Positions 21,371 to 32,341 are shown, counted from the stretch's first letter. The stretch: DNA of 64,000 bases from Gigaspora rosea (GCA_003550325.1 QKWP01000007.1:604862-668861), one strand, 5' to 3'. Made by a program: numbers and translations. The notes: a model not told the origin generated them from the sequence alone.

Positions 21371-21593
21371 CAGACCAAGTGGATTCTGTGTTTACATTAT
21401 CCCCCCAGCGTTCCCCCCTCCTTCACAGTAAAAAAATTTTAGATAAATATACATAGGGTTACGGGATATTTCGAAAAAATTTTATACAGTCGCGGAACAA
21501 TTTGGAAATTTTGGCTAAAAATTTTACTATATGAACCACCCTCCCCCTCCTTGGGGTAATGTAAAACACAGAATCAATTTGGTCTGGTCTAAC
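21364..21593. mobile_element. PIF/Harbinger-like MITE, GACCAGACC family, copy 1
   Basis: The ends GACCAGACCAAGTGGATTCT and AGAATCAATTTGGTCTGGTC are inverted, and both sides carry a 3-bp TAA. Inside the ends is TTTACATTATCCCC paired with GGGGTAATGTAAA. A 3-bp TWA duplication is characteristic of PIF/Harbinger. A second copy with the same TAA flanks is at 26010-26192; a truncated copy is at 26774-26925. It sits directly beside the right end of the hAT element. Confidence 0.75.
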
Positions 21594-21817
21594 TTGAAAG
21601 GTAGCACATTAGATTGAGGTGTTAAGTGACTATGCAGGCAAATTTACATAGTCTCATAAGAAAATCGAACAGGTAATTTTTTTGCATAACTATCACGATG
21701 GGGTAATTTGAAGAAGAGTTAACCCAGTGATCGTCAAAATATCACATGACTTTAGGCCGATCTGCGTAATTCTGGTGCAAATCTTACGTTTTTGATACTC
21801 CTGCACTTACTTTTTTG

Positions 21818-22100
21818 GGGGATGGCTAAAGCCAGGTGCGTTTATATGTTTTTGATTATTTAATTAAAATTAGGGTAAGGTTAGTTAGGGGTTAGGGTTA
21901 GGGCTTGACTTATAAGTAAAATTGTCTTCCCGACATTTTTTATTAATGCTCCTAGGTAGGTTTAGACACTTGTTATTTGTATTTTCGGCGTTTTTCACTT
22001 TTTTTCTTTGTTTTTGTCTCGTCGGGCTGATCCGTAAAGATCAAATTTTACGATTTGATTGGCTTTATATCACGTGAACGCACCTGGCTTTAGACGACCC
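21818..22100. mobile_element. Mutator-like MITE, GGG...CCC family, copy 2 (left arm)
   Basis: Ends GGGGATGGCTAAAGCCAGG and CCTGGCTTTAGACGACCCC surround the family interior (AGGGTAAGGTTAGTTAGGGG, CTTCCCGACATTTTTTATTA, GTCGGGCTGATCCGTAAAG). TTACTTTTTT occurs just outside both ends. Orientation is the same as in copy 3 even though the two host arms are inverted. Confidence 0.8.
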
Positions 22101-22773
22101 CCTTTTACTTTTTTGATGCAGATCTGCATATATACACGTGACTTGTGTTACACAAAGGCCCAGTGCATTGTTTTTGCAAAAATAATTTTCGGTTACACGC
22201 CGCTAATGTCGTGTAACGTTACACAAGTCTAATTTTTGCCCGGCATTAAGCTTAATTCTGGTGGGCACTATCATGATAATGCCCCCGGCGGGGTTAGACA
22301 TAATTCCGGCCCACCCTAACCCTAAATCTAGTGGTACCCTAACCCGGCATTAAGCTTAATGCTGGTGGGCACTATCATGATAATGCCCCGGCGGGGTTAG
22401 ACATAATTCCGGCCCACCCTAACCCTAAATCTAGGAACCCTAAAAACTAATTGTTCGAAGCAACATCCAATCACAGTACATATACTAGATGCATATGTCG
22501 TGTAACCAGTATATGAACTGTGATTGGATGTTGCTTCGAACAATTAGTTTTTAGGGTTCCTAGATTTAGGGTTAGGGTGGGCCGGAATTATGTCTAACCC
22601 CGCCGGGGGAATTATCATGATAGTGCCCACCAGCATTAAGCTTAATGCCGGGCTAAATTAGACCTGTGTAACGTTACACGACATTAGCGGCGTGTAACCA
22701 AAAATTATTTTTGCAAAAACAATGCACTGGGCCTTTGTGTAACACAAGTCACGTGTATATATGCAGATCTGCA

Positions 22774-23071
22774 TCAAAAAAGGGGTCGTTTAAAGCAGGG
22801 TGCAGTTATATGATTTTGACTTTTTAATTAAAGTTAGGGTAAGGGTTAGCGGCGGTTAGGGTTAGAAATAATATTATAGTAAAATTGCCTTCCCGACATT
22901 TTTTGTTAATGCCCAAGGTAGGTTTTGACACTCGTTTCTTGTATTTTTGCGTTTTTTCACTTTTTTTCTTCTTTGTTTCTTTGTCGGGCTGATCCGGGTT
23001 GATCAAAACAAACAAGTTGATTGGCGCCATATCACGTGATTGCACCCTGCTTTAAACGACCCCCAAAAAAG
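22774..23071. mobile_element. Mutator-like MITE, GGG...CCC family, copy 3 (right arm)
   Basis: The element 22783-23062 has inverted ends GGGTCGTTTAAAGCAGGGTG and CACCCTGCTTTAAACGACCC. The flanks TCAAAAAAG and CCAAAAAAG form a 9-bp duplication with one mismatch. The interior has the family telomere-like run and TTCCCGACATTTTTTGTTA. The short minus frames at 22824-23250 read through it and are artefacts. Confidence 0.85.
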
Positions 23072-23469
23072 TAAGCGTAATTTTGGGGTACATACAGGAG
23101 TATCAAAAAAGTAAGTGCAGGAGTATCAAAAACGTAAGATTTGCAATTCTGGTAAACAAATGACGCATCATGATCGATGACCGAAAACTGGTTTGTTTTT
23201 TTTTGATAAGAAAAGATAAAAAAAATTGTAAAGAAGCCTACTTTTATCAACCTTACTTTTTATCAGCTCATACTAGCAAAACTACTTCGCCTAGAAAAAT
23301 GAAACTTTTGAAAATGATGCTGAGACGAACAAGGTACTGTACATCAAAATAAGCATCCATATCATCAACATCAGGAGTTGAATTAGCTGTAGCTACGAAA
23401 TAATTCTTTTAGTAAATCATCAGTTCTACCATTTCACCATTTCCATTATTTCCACTACCATTTCTTTTT

Positions 23470-24770
23470 TTAAATCCTTTCTATTGAAGGGACGCCGGAA
23501 GGCGTAATTTCCACTACCATTTCCATTATCTCATTAGTAGGAAAATTTTCTACAGAACCAGAATCAAAACCTTGCACAAAATATTGAAATTCATCTACGG
23601 GTTGAGGATCTAAAAAAGTATCTAAATAATGAGTTGAAATATTAAAGAAAGATTTTATATTGGTTTCTATATTACCAAAATGTTGCATATGTACATGAAT
23701 TTTGTTTGGTGTACTAGATAAAATTGGATCGATGGTTATAAAATTTTCGGAAGTTGGTAACAAATATTGAGGGGGTTATTTCATATTAAACCATTTCAGG
23801 TTGGAGGATGTTGTTGTGAATATATTAATTGATGATTATGAGAATTATTTATTCGATGATTCAAGGAAGATGGATTAATAATGCTCTAAGTAATAATCGG
23901 AGGACCAGTAATTGGAGAAGATGAATATGAACAGATAATTGATTTGAAGAACTTCAGAAAGTGGAGGAGTAAGAAAACTGAAGAAGGTGAATTTGGAGTC
24001 ACCGGATAAAGAAATGATGGAGAAGATTTACTTTCGGCAAAAGCATATTCAGTTATTGCGGTAATCATTGCTTCATCAGCCATTAATACATTTTTATCGG
24101 AAGGTGGAATTGCTGAAAATGTTGTTGTAGAAGAAGAGTTGAAGAGTTACAGTCGCGACTTTTTGGATAATTTGCGCGGGTTTTTTGTACCAGGTTTCTT
24201 TGGTTGATATAATCAGGATGATCTTGTACATTCATTCTATCATCAAGTTTTTTCCATTGAAATCTTACTTTTTCAGTTTCTTTCCACTACATTTTAGGAA
24301 TAACTTTGGATACTTCAGCGTTAATCAAATTTTTATTTGAGCAACAACATAAGGCGTTTATTTTATCGATATAAAATGAAAGCATTTGGAGTCCTTTGAG
24401 TTCTTTTTGGTTTTCGAGCCTTTATATTTCTAGTTTCGTAGGCTTTATGGATCGAGAGACAGGAATTTGAAAAGATGGTAATTGTAGTTGAACAGATGGC
24501 AGTTGAACAGATGGTAGTTGATGGTAGTTGAACAGATGATTGAACAGATGATTGAACACCTGATGATAAGTCTATAATAGCAGTATTAGACTCAGACTGG
24601 TTTGAAACGTCAAGGGCAGATGGTTCAATTATGTTATGAACGTGATTAAGAGGTTCTACTATACGTTTGAAAATAGAACCATTATCATAAGAATAAGCGA
24701 AATGATGAAGATTATCAATTTCATTGTTATTATTGTAGAAATCACGACTTGCCCATTTTCAGGTACGTAC
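23470..24770 (-). pseudogene. HMG-box (MATA_HMG-type) transcription factor pseudogene
   Basis: Read on the minus strand, an open stretch from about 24765 to 24366 (Asn/Ser-rich, then KARKPKRTQRTPNAFILYR) leads into an HMG box. RTPNAFILYR is the start of a fungal mating-type-like HMG box. After a stop and frame change at about 24365 the box continues with DKINAL, then NAEVSKVIPKM, an in-frame TAG at 24287-24289, then WKETEKVRFQWKKLDDRM and HPDYINQRN, matching helices 2 and 3. A further frame change near 24130 leads to MADEAMITAITEYAFAESK and a Ser/Pro-rich tail (24083-23886). A last open piece, 23763-23470, may be the C-terminus. HMG boxes of this class bind DNA in sexual-identity and other regulators. 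With at least two frame changes and a stop inside the domain, this copy cannot make a normal protein. No start codon was found before 24765. Confidence 0.8.
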
Positions 24771-24989
24771 GTCAAGGTGTTAATATTAGGGTTAGGGTTA
24801 AGAACTGGGATGGGTTTTTACGAGAAAATTTTTTTGTCAGAGCCTCAAAGTAGACAAAGTTTAAAGATACAAATATACACTGGTGATGATCACCAGTGGT
24901 GATAAATAGCAAACTTCTATTATTATTATTAAGAAGAAAGCAAAAATTTTAAGAAAAAACCGATCAATTGTTGAGTACATAATTAGTTT

Positions 24990-25465
24990 ACAATTCACGA
25001 TTGTAATAAATGTAGATCATCATTATTAATACACGTGATTGGTTAGGGTTAGGGTGATAGCCAATGGGATTGTTAGATCCAAATTTCACATTAATTTTTA
25101 ATATAATCCGTGACAGATTAATAAAAAAAATCCGACCGATCTGACCGGGAATTTTGAAGTCCCCAAAACCTTATATCATGCATGTAGACAGATTTTTATT
25201 TGTTTGTGTCACAATTCGATATGCATACCCTCTTTAATATCGCTTTTGATGCATGCATGACATATAAACGTGAGTTACTGTAAAAAAAATATATTAATAC
25301 TGTAAAATAAAAGTATATACTGTAACTTTATAATAATAACTTTATTAATATATATATAATGTCACGGATTATCGTGAAATTTGGATCATCATGAAATCTA
25401 AATAAAATTTAACAATCCCATTGGCTATCACCCTAAACCCTAACCAATCACGTGTATAGAAAATA
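24990..25465. repeat. Inverted repeat with CACGTGATTGG-TTAGGG arms
   Basis: The left arm (about 25031-25115) reads ACACGTGATTGGTTAGGG, then GATAGCCAATGGGAT and TAATCCGTGACA. The right arm (about 25362-25461) is its reverse complement: TGTCACGGATTATCGTG, then ATCCCATTGGCTATCACC and CCAATCACGTGT. A third, direct copy of the arm lies at 25625-25745. The loop is AT-rich with TACTGTAA-like words. Confidence 0.75.
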
Positions 25466-25467
25466 TT

Positions 25468-25611
25468 TAAAATATACCCGGGGTATAGGCTATTATCCTG
25501 TTCCTTGATTTTAGTTTTTTAGGGTTAGGGTTAGTTAGCACGTGATGTTTATTTTAAATTTAATTATTTATTTTAGCATAGGTTAAGAGCCTATACCAGG
25601 GTATATTTTAA
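25468..25611. repeat. Short inverted-repeat element with telomere-like centre
   Basis: Ends AAAATATACCCGGGGTATAGG and CCTATACCAGGGTATATTTT are inverted repeats about 100 bases apart. The middle holds TTTAGGGTTAGGGTTAG. It lies between the inverted arms at 24990-25465 and a third arm copy at 25625-25745. No target duplication is clear. Confidence 0.6.
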
Positions 25612-26006
25612 GGACTCCTGTTAAAATTTCACGATAATTCGTGACAATTAATACACGTGATTGGTTAGGGTTAGGTGATAGCCAATGGGATGTTAATTTT
25701 TTTTTATATTTCATGATGATCCAAATGTCACGATAATCCGCGGCATAAATTAATAATCTTAAGTTGCATCTAAGGCCACACAAAGTTAATTTTACGCTTT
25801 GCATAACACGGAATCAGAAAGTTGGTGATTGGCAGTCAGGTTTTTCTATCGGTCCTATCGAACAATTTCGGAAAACTAAGGTCTCCGTCAGATGATACCG
25901 GAATAATTTATGGGAAAAATTAAATAGCAAAAAAATAGAACAATTTGAAAAATTGGGACTAAGTGATGTACTGTAGGTACTGTACTGGGGTGGTAAATCA
26001 ACTAAG

Positions 26007-26195
26007 TAAGGCCAGTTACATTACCCCTCTTTTGCCTTCCCACCTCACTATATATGCGGAAAATTTGGAAAATTTCATAATATCAAGGATCATTTCGGAA
26101 AAGTTTTTAGAATAAACTTCCTCTCATCTCCACTCCCCCCCTCTTTTGTGAGAAGGATGTAATGTAAGATACCGTATTAAATTGGTCTGGCCTAA
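26007..26195. mobile_element. PIF/Harbinger-like MITE, GACCAGACC family, copy 2
   Basis: The element 26010-26192 starts GGCCAGTTACATTACCCC and ends ATTAAATTGGTCTGGCC, with TAA on both sides. The interior is AT-rich with GAAAATTTTC-like inverted words. The ends match copy 1 at 21364-21593 and the truncated copy at 26774-26925. Confidence 0.72.
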
Positions 26196-26290
26196 TCAAA
26201 ACTATGTAAGGTAATTATAGAATTGATGATCATGAGTATTATACTATTTATGTTATAAATCACTTTCTTTTTATTTGTCATTCATGCTGC

Positions 26291-26460
26291 ACGATCCATA
26301 GTGATGTGCCGCGTACAGTACTATACGTACTGTACGCTAAAATTTTTGCCGATCACTTGTTCTAGCCAATAAGATGCCAGAAAAGAACTTTACGTACAGT
26401 ACGTACGTACAGTACGTACTTTTTCAGGTATCATATAAATGGCACATCACTAGTCATCCA
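26291..26460. mobile_element. hAT-type MITE, TAGTGATGTGCC family, copy 2
   Basis: The element 26299-26452 (154 bp) has ends TAGTGATGTGCCGCG and GGCACATCACTA and arms of CGTACAGTACGTA words. The flanks ACGATCCA and GTCATCCA agree at 5 of 8 positions, a possible worn duplication. The interior resembles copy 1 at 20593-21362. Confidence 0.75.
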
Positions 26461-26773
26461 TACTTATATTATGTTGCACTATACGAATTAAAGGAGTTTT
26501 AAAAAAACATAAATGGTATAATTTATGATCAATGATCGCCGTACTATAATACCAATATAGCATGATAATTCTGAGATACATCACATTGATACAACGAAAT
26601 TTTTTTAATTATTCAGAAAATGCCGCTTCGCAGCATTCTCTGATCAAAAAAATTATCACTGTACCAACGTGATGTTATCTCATATTATCATACTATATTA
26701 TATAAATATATTGCAGGTTTTCATGTTACACAAAGTAAAGCAATCGTTATCACTATTTGATATGTATATAAGG

Positions 26774-27640
26774 CGAGACCAATTTAATTTGGTGGTTTAT
26801 GTTACATCCTTCTCACAAAAGGGGGGATGAGAGGGAGTTTATTATAAAAAATTTTCCGAAATGATCCGCGATATAATAAAAATTTTCTGAAATTTTCCGA
26901 AAATTTCCGCATATATAGTGGGAAGGCTAGAGATGTGCCACGTACAGTACTATACGTACTGTACTGTACATACTGTTATCCCTTAGTTTGTACTACTTCG
27001 CAGGCAAATTTGCCTGTATAATTACTATAAATATACCTCTGATCTATTTTTTTTAATTATTTAAAATATTTAAATAAAATTTGGTATTATAATATTTAAT
27101 AACAAGAATTATATTTTTGAATTATTTAAATTTATATTATAAGACAAAAAGTTTATGTTGTTTATAAGCTGAAAATATTAAATTTTAAAGAAATTTTTTA
27201 ACCAATAAAATATTTTACAATATCTTGGCGAATTCTTTAAATATTGGTTTTAAAAATATAGTTTCTAATACAATATTGTAGTTTATATAAAGGATGACAA
27301 CTTTCATTATTTGACTTTATATGATTTACTTGTAAAAATTAAGACTTGTATTAGAAGTGAAAATTTTTTTTATAGACGAGAACATATATAATTTGAGAAA
27401 ACCTAAAGAAAAAATTCTATAGTAAAAGTTCCAAAACAAAAACTTTAAACTTTTATTACACCAAAGTTTTTTAATAATTTTAAAAAAATTTTATAATAAA
27501 GTTGATAAAACAGAACTAATATTATAATTTTTACTTAGAAAGTATATAGCTAAAATTAATATTTAAGGTTTTATTTAAAAAATTTAAAATTTTAAAATTT
27601 TCACAGGCAAATATGCCTGCATAACAAAGTAAGGGATAGG
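26774..27640. mobile_element. Truncated Harbinger-like MITE, hAT end and a TATCCCTTA element in sequence
   Basis: About 26774-26925 is a reversed copy of the GACCAGACC family (GAGACCAATTTAATTTGG onward) that lacks its other end. At 26926 a hAT end TAGAGATGTGCCACG of the TAGTGATGTGCC family begins, without a matching right end. At 26977-27638 an element with ends TATCCCTTAGTTTGT and ACAAAGTAAGGGATA carries the inner inverted pair CAGGCAAATTTGCCTG and CAGGCAAATATGCCTG. These read as successive insertions, with loss of distal parts. Confidence 0.55.
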
Positions 27641-27944
27641 TATGTAACTTCACATGCTGATCAACCAATAACACTTAAGAATTTGATCAACATAAAAAGT
27701 ATATTATCGGGTATTCTTAAAGCAAATTTTTTTTAATATTGCCAATATAAAACCAGATTTTGTAATTTTAGACTTATTATTTATTATTTGCTATATTCAG
27801 CTTTGCTTAGAGTAATACACAAATAAATTTGCTAGGGCTGAATATAATGAAAATATAGATAGAGATAATAAATTAAAAAATATATATTTAAATATGGGGT
27901 GGTAAATTATTTTTGCTACCCAGTGATCATCCAATCAAATCTCA

Positions 27945-28195
27945 TTAAAAATACAATTTTTTTATTATTAAAAAATACAATTTTTTATTATTAAAAATAC
28001 AATTTTATTATTAAAATACAATTTTTTTATTTAAAAAAAATGTGTTACATAAAAAAAAAAGAAAAAAAACTTGCATAACAAAAAAAATACTTTGTGTAAC
28101 AAAAAAATACTTCACATAACAAAAAAAAATTTACAAACATCGTTGCATAATGAACGTCGTTGCATAATGAATGTCATTGCATAATGAAGCGACAA
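27945..28195. repeat. Short tandem repeats
   Basis: About 27945-28025 is a tandem run of TTATTATTAAAAATACAATTT-like units. About 28060-28130 repeats AACAAAAAAATACTT. About 28137-28190 is three units of CGTTGCATAATGAA with variations. No spacer structure is present, so this is not a CRISPR array. Confidence 0.75.
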
Positions 28196-28319
28196 AGCCC
28201 ACCAGATCCACTACAACAAGGGCGGCAAATCAGCACATCTACTGCAACAAGGACGGCGAAAAAAATGGGAAATAAAAGGCGAAAACGACAAAGAATTCTT
28301 GAAAGAACTACTGAAAAAT

Positions 28320-29032
28320 GACAAAAAAAGACCCAAAACCTCCAGTAACGACAGTTCCAACGACGAAATCACACCCAAAAGAAAGAGAAGTGGTGTAAAT
28401 ATATATATATAAAAAACCCATTCCAAGAAAAAATACTTACCCAAAACCTCCAGTAACGACAGCTCCAATGACGAAATCACACCCAGAAGAAAAAGAAGTG
28501 GCAGTAAATATAAATAAATAAATAAATATATATATATAACTGCCCCAATAAAAATACTTATCCAAAACCTCCAGTAATGACGGCTCCAATGGCGAAATCA
28601 TATCTGGAAAAAAGAGAAGCAGCAGTAAATATATAAGAAAAAAACTCTCCAACGCCAAGAAGAAATACTTACCCGAAACCTCCAGTAACGACGGTTCCAA
28701 CAGTGAAATCACACCCAGAGGAAGAGAAGCAACCTAAATATATAAGGAAAAAAAAGACCCCAAGACAAAGAAAATGCTAATTCCAATAACTCCAGTAACA
28801 ACAGCTCCAACGTCAAAATCACACCCAGAAGAAAGAGAAGCAGTAAATATATAAGAAAAAAATAACTCCAAGATGCAAAACCTAACCAGAATCTCCTAAT
28901 GACAGCTCCAACAGAAAAGCAAACGCAAATATATAAGGAAAAAAAAGACCCTCAAGACGAAGAAAATGGCAATTCCAATAACTCTAGTAATGATGGCTCC
29001 AACGGCGAAACTACACCCAGAAGAGCATGGTG
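28320..29032 (+). repeat. Minisatellite with a coding-like core, about 95-120 bp unit
   Basis: About seven units start near 28336, 28443, 28562, 28675, 28785, 28880 and 28977. Each has a conserved block that reads on the plus strand as TSSNDSSNDEITPRRKRSG or a variant, followed by an AT-rich spacer with TAAATATATA and TTACCC. Much of the variation among units is at third codon positions (AAC/AAT, AGT/AGC), though the spacers contain stops. Two more units lie near 36520-36665. The two minus frames at 28211-28712 are shadows of the array. Confidence 0.75.
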
Positions 29033-29604
29033 TACATTCGATTTGATTAGTTAAAAAAATATAAACAAGTAAACAATATATACCCGATTAGGAAATTGGA
29101 TTCTAGAATAATCGATGAGATAATCCGTGAATTTTATTGGCTTTTGATCAACCGTCTACAAAAAGGTAAATGAGACATGAAGTTAGAAAACTTACTTTGG
29201 CATAAAAGTTAATTAGACAATAGTTTAAATGCTCTTTGATAGCATTTACTTACTTGAATCTAAAGGCGAAACTCTTTTTTGTATTTTTTTAAACTTAATT
29301 AAAGAATACAAGTTGTCAAGTTAAGATCCTGAGGTCACTAAATTAGCAGTATAACATTTTAATATCTTGCTCGATAAAAGGACTTCAAAATCCTGATTTG
29401 TAAATGTACAGATTTTACTAATATATGTACCATTATCGTTCTATATATACAAAGTGAATAAAAAACAAAAGAACTAAATAACTTATAAATTAAAACACTA
29501 GTTTGTAAAAGTAGAATTTATTAAATATTATAAATCGTTATACACAAGACCCCCATGATAATAGATCTACTATGTAGACCCAGAGCTGAATCACAGAATC
29601 TATA

Positions 29605-29870
29605 TAGGGTGAGTTAGTAGAAAAGAGACAAATTTTTTCTAAGTAAAGTTTTCTTGACTTTAAGCTTAAATATCTTAACAACTATCTTAATAAATTTAAT
29701 AAAATTTTTTTTATTTGAATTCTATATAATTTCAAAATTAAAATAAAAAAAATTTAGCAAATTTGATTAAATAGTTGTTAAAATATTTTAATTTAAAAAT
29801 TAAAAAAATTTTACTAAAAATGATTTGTCCCTTTTCTACTGACTCACCCCATATAGTCAAATTTGGGGTT
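29605..29870. repeat. Palindromic repeat, GGGTGAG ends
   Basis: The left end GGGTGAGTTAGTAGAAAAG and right end CTTTTCTACTGACTCACCC are inverted repeats about 250 bases apart. The inner arms contain TTAACAACTATCTTAATAAATT paired with AATTTGATTAAATAGTTGTTAA (parts). The flanks include TATATA on the left and CATATAG on the right. No coding region. Confidence 0.6.
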
Positions 29871-30717
29871 TCCAATATCTGAAACGTCTATTATAAATGC
29901 AAAATATGCATACTCTTCAAAGTTTTCTTTTAGTAACATAAACTCTTAGCATTATACTAGCACGGGTTTATTATAGATTTTAGAATTTATGAAATATAAG
30001 AGACCCGGGTATTGTACAGATGATAAGTTCTGCCACCTGCAATGCTTCACTACCTAATGAAGTTTTATGTAACATAAAGATGGGCCTCGAATATTTATTG
30101 AAAATAGACAGGACTCTCATACTTTTATATATTTAGACGTAGATATGGATTTTGAAAATAAGGATTTAAAATGCTAAAATAATAAAAAATACTATATATA
30201 ATAAATACCTGCAACAGCAACACTAACGACAAAGCACAACTATCTTACTGCTGATATTAACAACAAGATTCCACCTTCAGTAACTCCAACCCCAACATTA
30301 ATGCCAAAATTTACTACTAGCAACAGTAACATTAACGGCAAAATCCCAAGAGTGACACCAACGACGAATTTCACCACAAACAATACTGACACAACGAGGA
30401 ATTTTCACTAGCAACGCAGTACTAACGATGAAAGTTCACCACCAACAATAGCAACACCAACAGCGAAATCCAAGGATGCTCATATCAATAGTACAAACTA
30501 TCTGGAAGACTACACAAACGATACAATTTACCATGTGCGAAGAGCTATACAAAATTGAATGTAGCAACACAAACTACTCAAACAATACTTATCTGGGAAG
30601 AAGAATAATATTAGTAACTGTTATCTGTACAAGAAACGAATGAAAAAAGATACTTAGCATTAAGTGATCAGTTTAGTAATAGGTTAGCTATTATATACTA
30701 TATATAAGGTAAAAGAG

Positions 30718-31478
30718 GGTATTGTGGGCCTGGGGGTATTGTGGGCCAGTCAGATATCTTGTAATCTGGTGATTGAAATTGGATAAAATTTATACCATTT
30801 GATTTGTCTCATTGAGACAAATTGAATAGTATAAAATTCATTCAATTCTGATCACTGGATCACAAGATATCATCATTTATACAAAATATAGATTTTTGTA
30901 TAAATTTGAATTTATTATTAAATATATATAGAAAATTTAATAGTTAATAACATTTGATCCACTGGTCCGTTTTGGACGATTTTACCACCAAAATGACCAT
31001 CTCAATGAGACGATTATAACAAGCACAAATTGTCAAAATCCAATCACGGAATCATAAGATCGATATAGATTTATCTTATTTTATTAATTATAATAGTAAA
31101 TTTGCAAATTTTTATATATCAACCTTTAATTATCTTGGGGTCCTGTGATTGGATATTGACGATTTTGTGCTTGTTAGAATCGTCTCACTAAGACGGTCAA
31201 TTTGCTAGTAAAATCATCCAAAACGAACCAGTAGAACACAAATTATTAGCTATCAAATAATGGCCCACAATACCCCCCTCACTTTTGAAATTTAGGTTTT
31301 ATATTCTATTTTTGTGTACTAATTATTTATATCTAAAACTATATATGATTTAAAAAATTTTTACAGTAATTTATTCTTTATTAAGCATAGTTCAAATAAT
31401 AAAAATTTTATAAAAATTTATTTGTTTATTAAAAAGTTTTATTAGTAGAAACTTTAACTGGCCCACAATACCCCCATT
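30718..31478. mobile_element. Element with GGGTATTGTGGGCC ends containing TCTC-core palindromes
   Basis: The left end repeats GGGTATTGTGGGCC twice (about 30718-30750). The right end has GGCCCACAATACCCCC near 31262 and GGCCCACAATACCCCCAT near 31460. Inside are the TCTC-core palindrome at about 30750-30875 (core GTCTCATTGAGAC) and a larger inverted pair, about 30958-31065 and 31133-31245. It looks like a composite of palindromic units sharing one terminal motif. Confidence 0.6.
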
Positions 31479-31483
31479 TACTT

Positions 31484-31839
31484 TATATATATGGGGTGTC
31501 TTCAATTAAAAGGGCCCATTTTTACATTTTTTGAAAAATGAGTTTTCGTTAAATTCATATAAATTTTGACATGATTGACTTTTTTTAATTATAAATGAAA
31601 GTCGAATTACATAATAAAAAATCAAGATAATGTAAAAAGAAAAATTACATGAGGCTGCGTAGAGCCAACACGTCACGAGTTTACCCGATAGCACCTGCCA
31701 TCTTTAACCAATCAATATCGTGAAATTTGATTGATCCCGGATCAGTCCGAAAATCAAAACAAATAATTAAACTCAAATATCTCAAAATAAAATATATGTA
31801 AAAATGGGCCCTTTTAATTGAAGACACTCCATATAATAA
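31484..31839. mobile_element. 338-bp MITE with 30-plus-bp TIRs
   Basis: The element 31493-31830 has ends GGGGTGTCTTCAATTAAAAG and CTTTTAATTGAAGACACTCC. Inward the pairing continues through GGGCCCATTTTTACAT and ATGTAAAAATGGGCCC. The flanks are TATATATAT and ATATAATAA, a possible AT-rich duplication. No coding region; the minus frame 31506-31694 lies wholly inside it. Confidence 0.75.
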
Positions 31840-32341
31840 ATCTGATCACATGATTTATATTAAAATATATAGTATATAAATAGCTTGGATTGGTATTGCT
31901 AGCGCTAATAAATAAATGAATTAAATTAGTGTTATTAATTAAAAAAAATTAACTCGAAACAGTATTACTAAACTGATCACTTAACGCTAAGTATTTTTTT
32001 TTGTCCGTTTTATGTACAGATAACATTTACTAATACTTTTTCTTTTTTCCATATAGGTATTGTTTGAGTGGCTCGCATTTAATATAGTTTGATAGTTTTT
32101 CGCAAGTAGTGAATTGTGTTGTTTATATAGCCATTCCAGGTGGGTTGTGTCGTTGATAACGATCATTTGTATCATGTTGTTGTTTGTGGATTTCGTTGTT
32201 GATGGTGGTGGAATTCATTGATAGTATAGTCCATTGCTAGTAGTAAAATTTCTCCTGTTGGTGCAACCATTATTGTTGGTGGAACTTCACAGTTTGGGAT
32301 ATTTCCGTTGCTAGTAGTAAAATTTCATTATTGGTGTCAGT

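Larger units (their letters stand above)
21768..23153. mobile_element. Giant palindromic DNA element (1.37 kb) with 9-bp TSD
   Basis: The element 21777-23144 has ends GCAAATCTTACGTTTTTGAT and ATCAAAAACGTAAGATTTGC with a perfect 9-bp TSD AATTCTGGT (21768-21776, 23145-23153). The arms are near-complementary up to a centre near 22490 and include GC-rich blocks (CCCCGGCGGGGTTAGACATA) and TTAGGGTTAGGG motifs. The left arm carries a tandem duplication of a roughly 95-bp block (about 22241-22332 and 22344-22432) that is single in the right arm. Each arm carries a Mutator-like MITE. No protein is encoded. The 9-bp TSD suggests a Mutator-type transposase acting in trans. Confidence 0.88.

Noticed and set aside
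22241-25675. A chromosome end, from the many CCCTAA/TTAGGG motifs
   Set aside because: Motifs are short, face both directions and sit inside mobile elements; no long terminal array is present.
28137-28190. CRISPR-like direct repeats
   Set aside because: Units abut with no unique spacers, and the window is eukaryotic.
28211-28712. Two minus frames with repeated SLELSLLEVLG text
   Set aside because: They mirror the minisatellite; the plus-strand reading of the unit is the more protein-like one.
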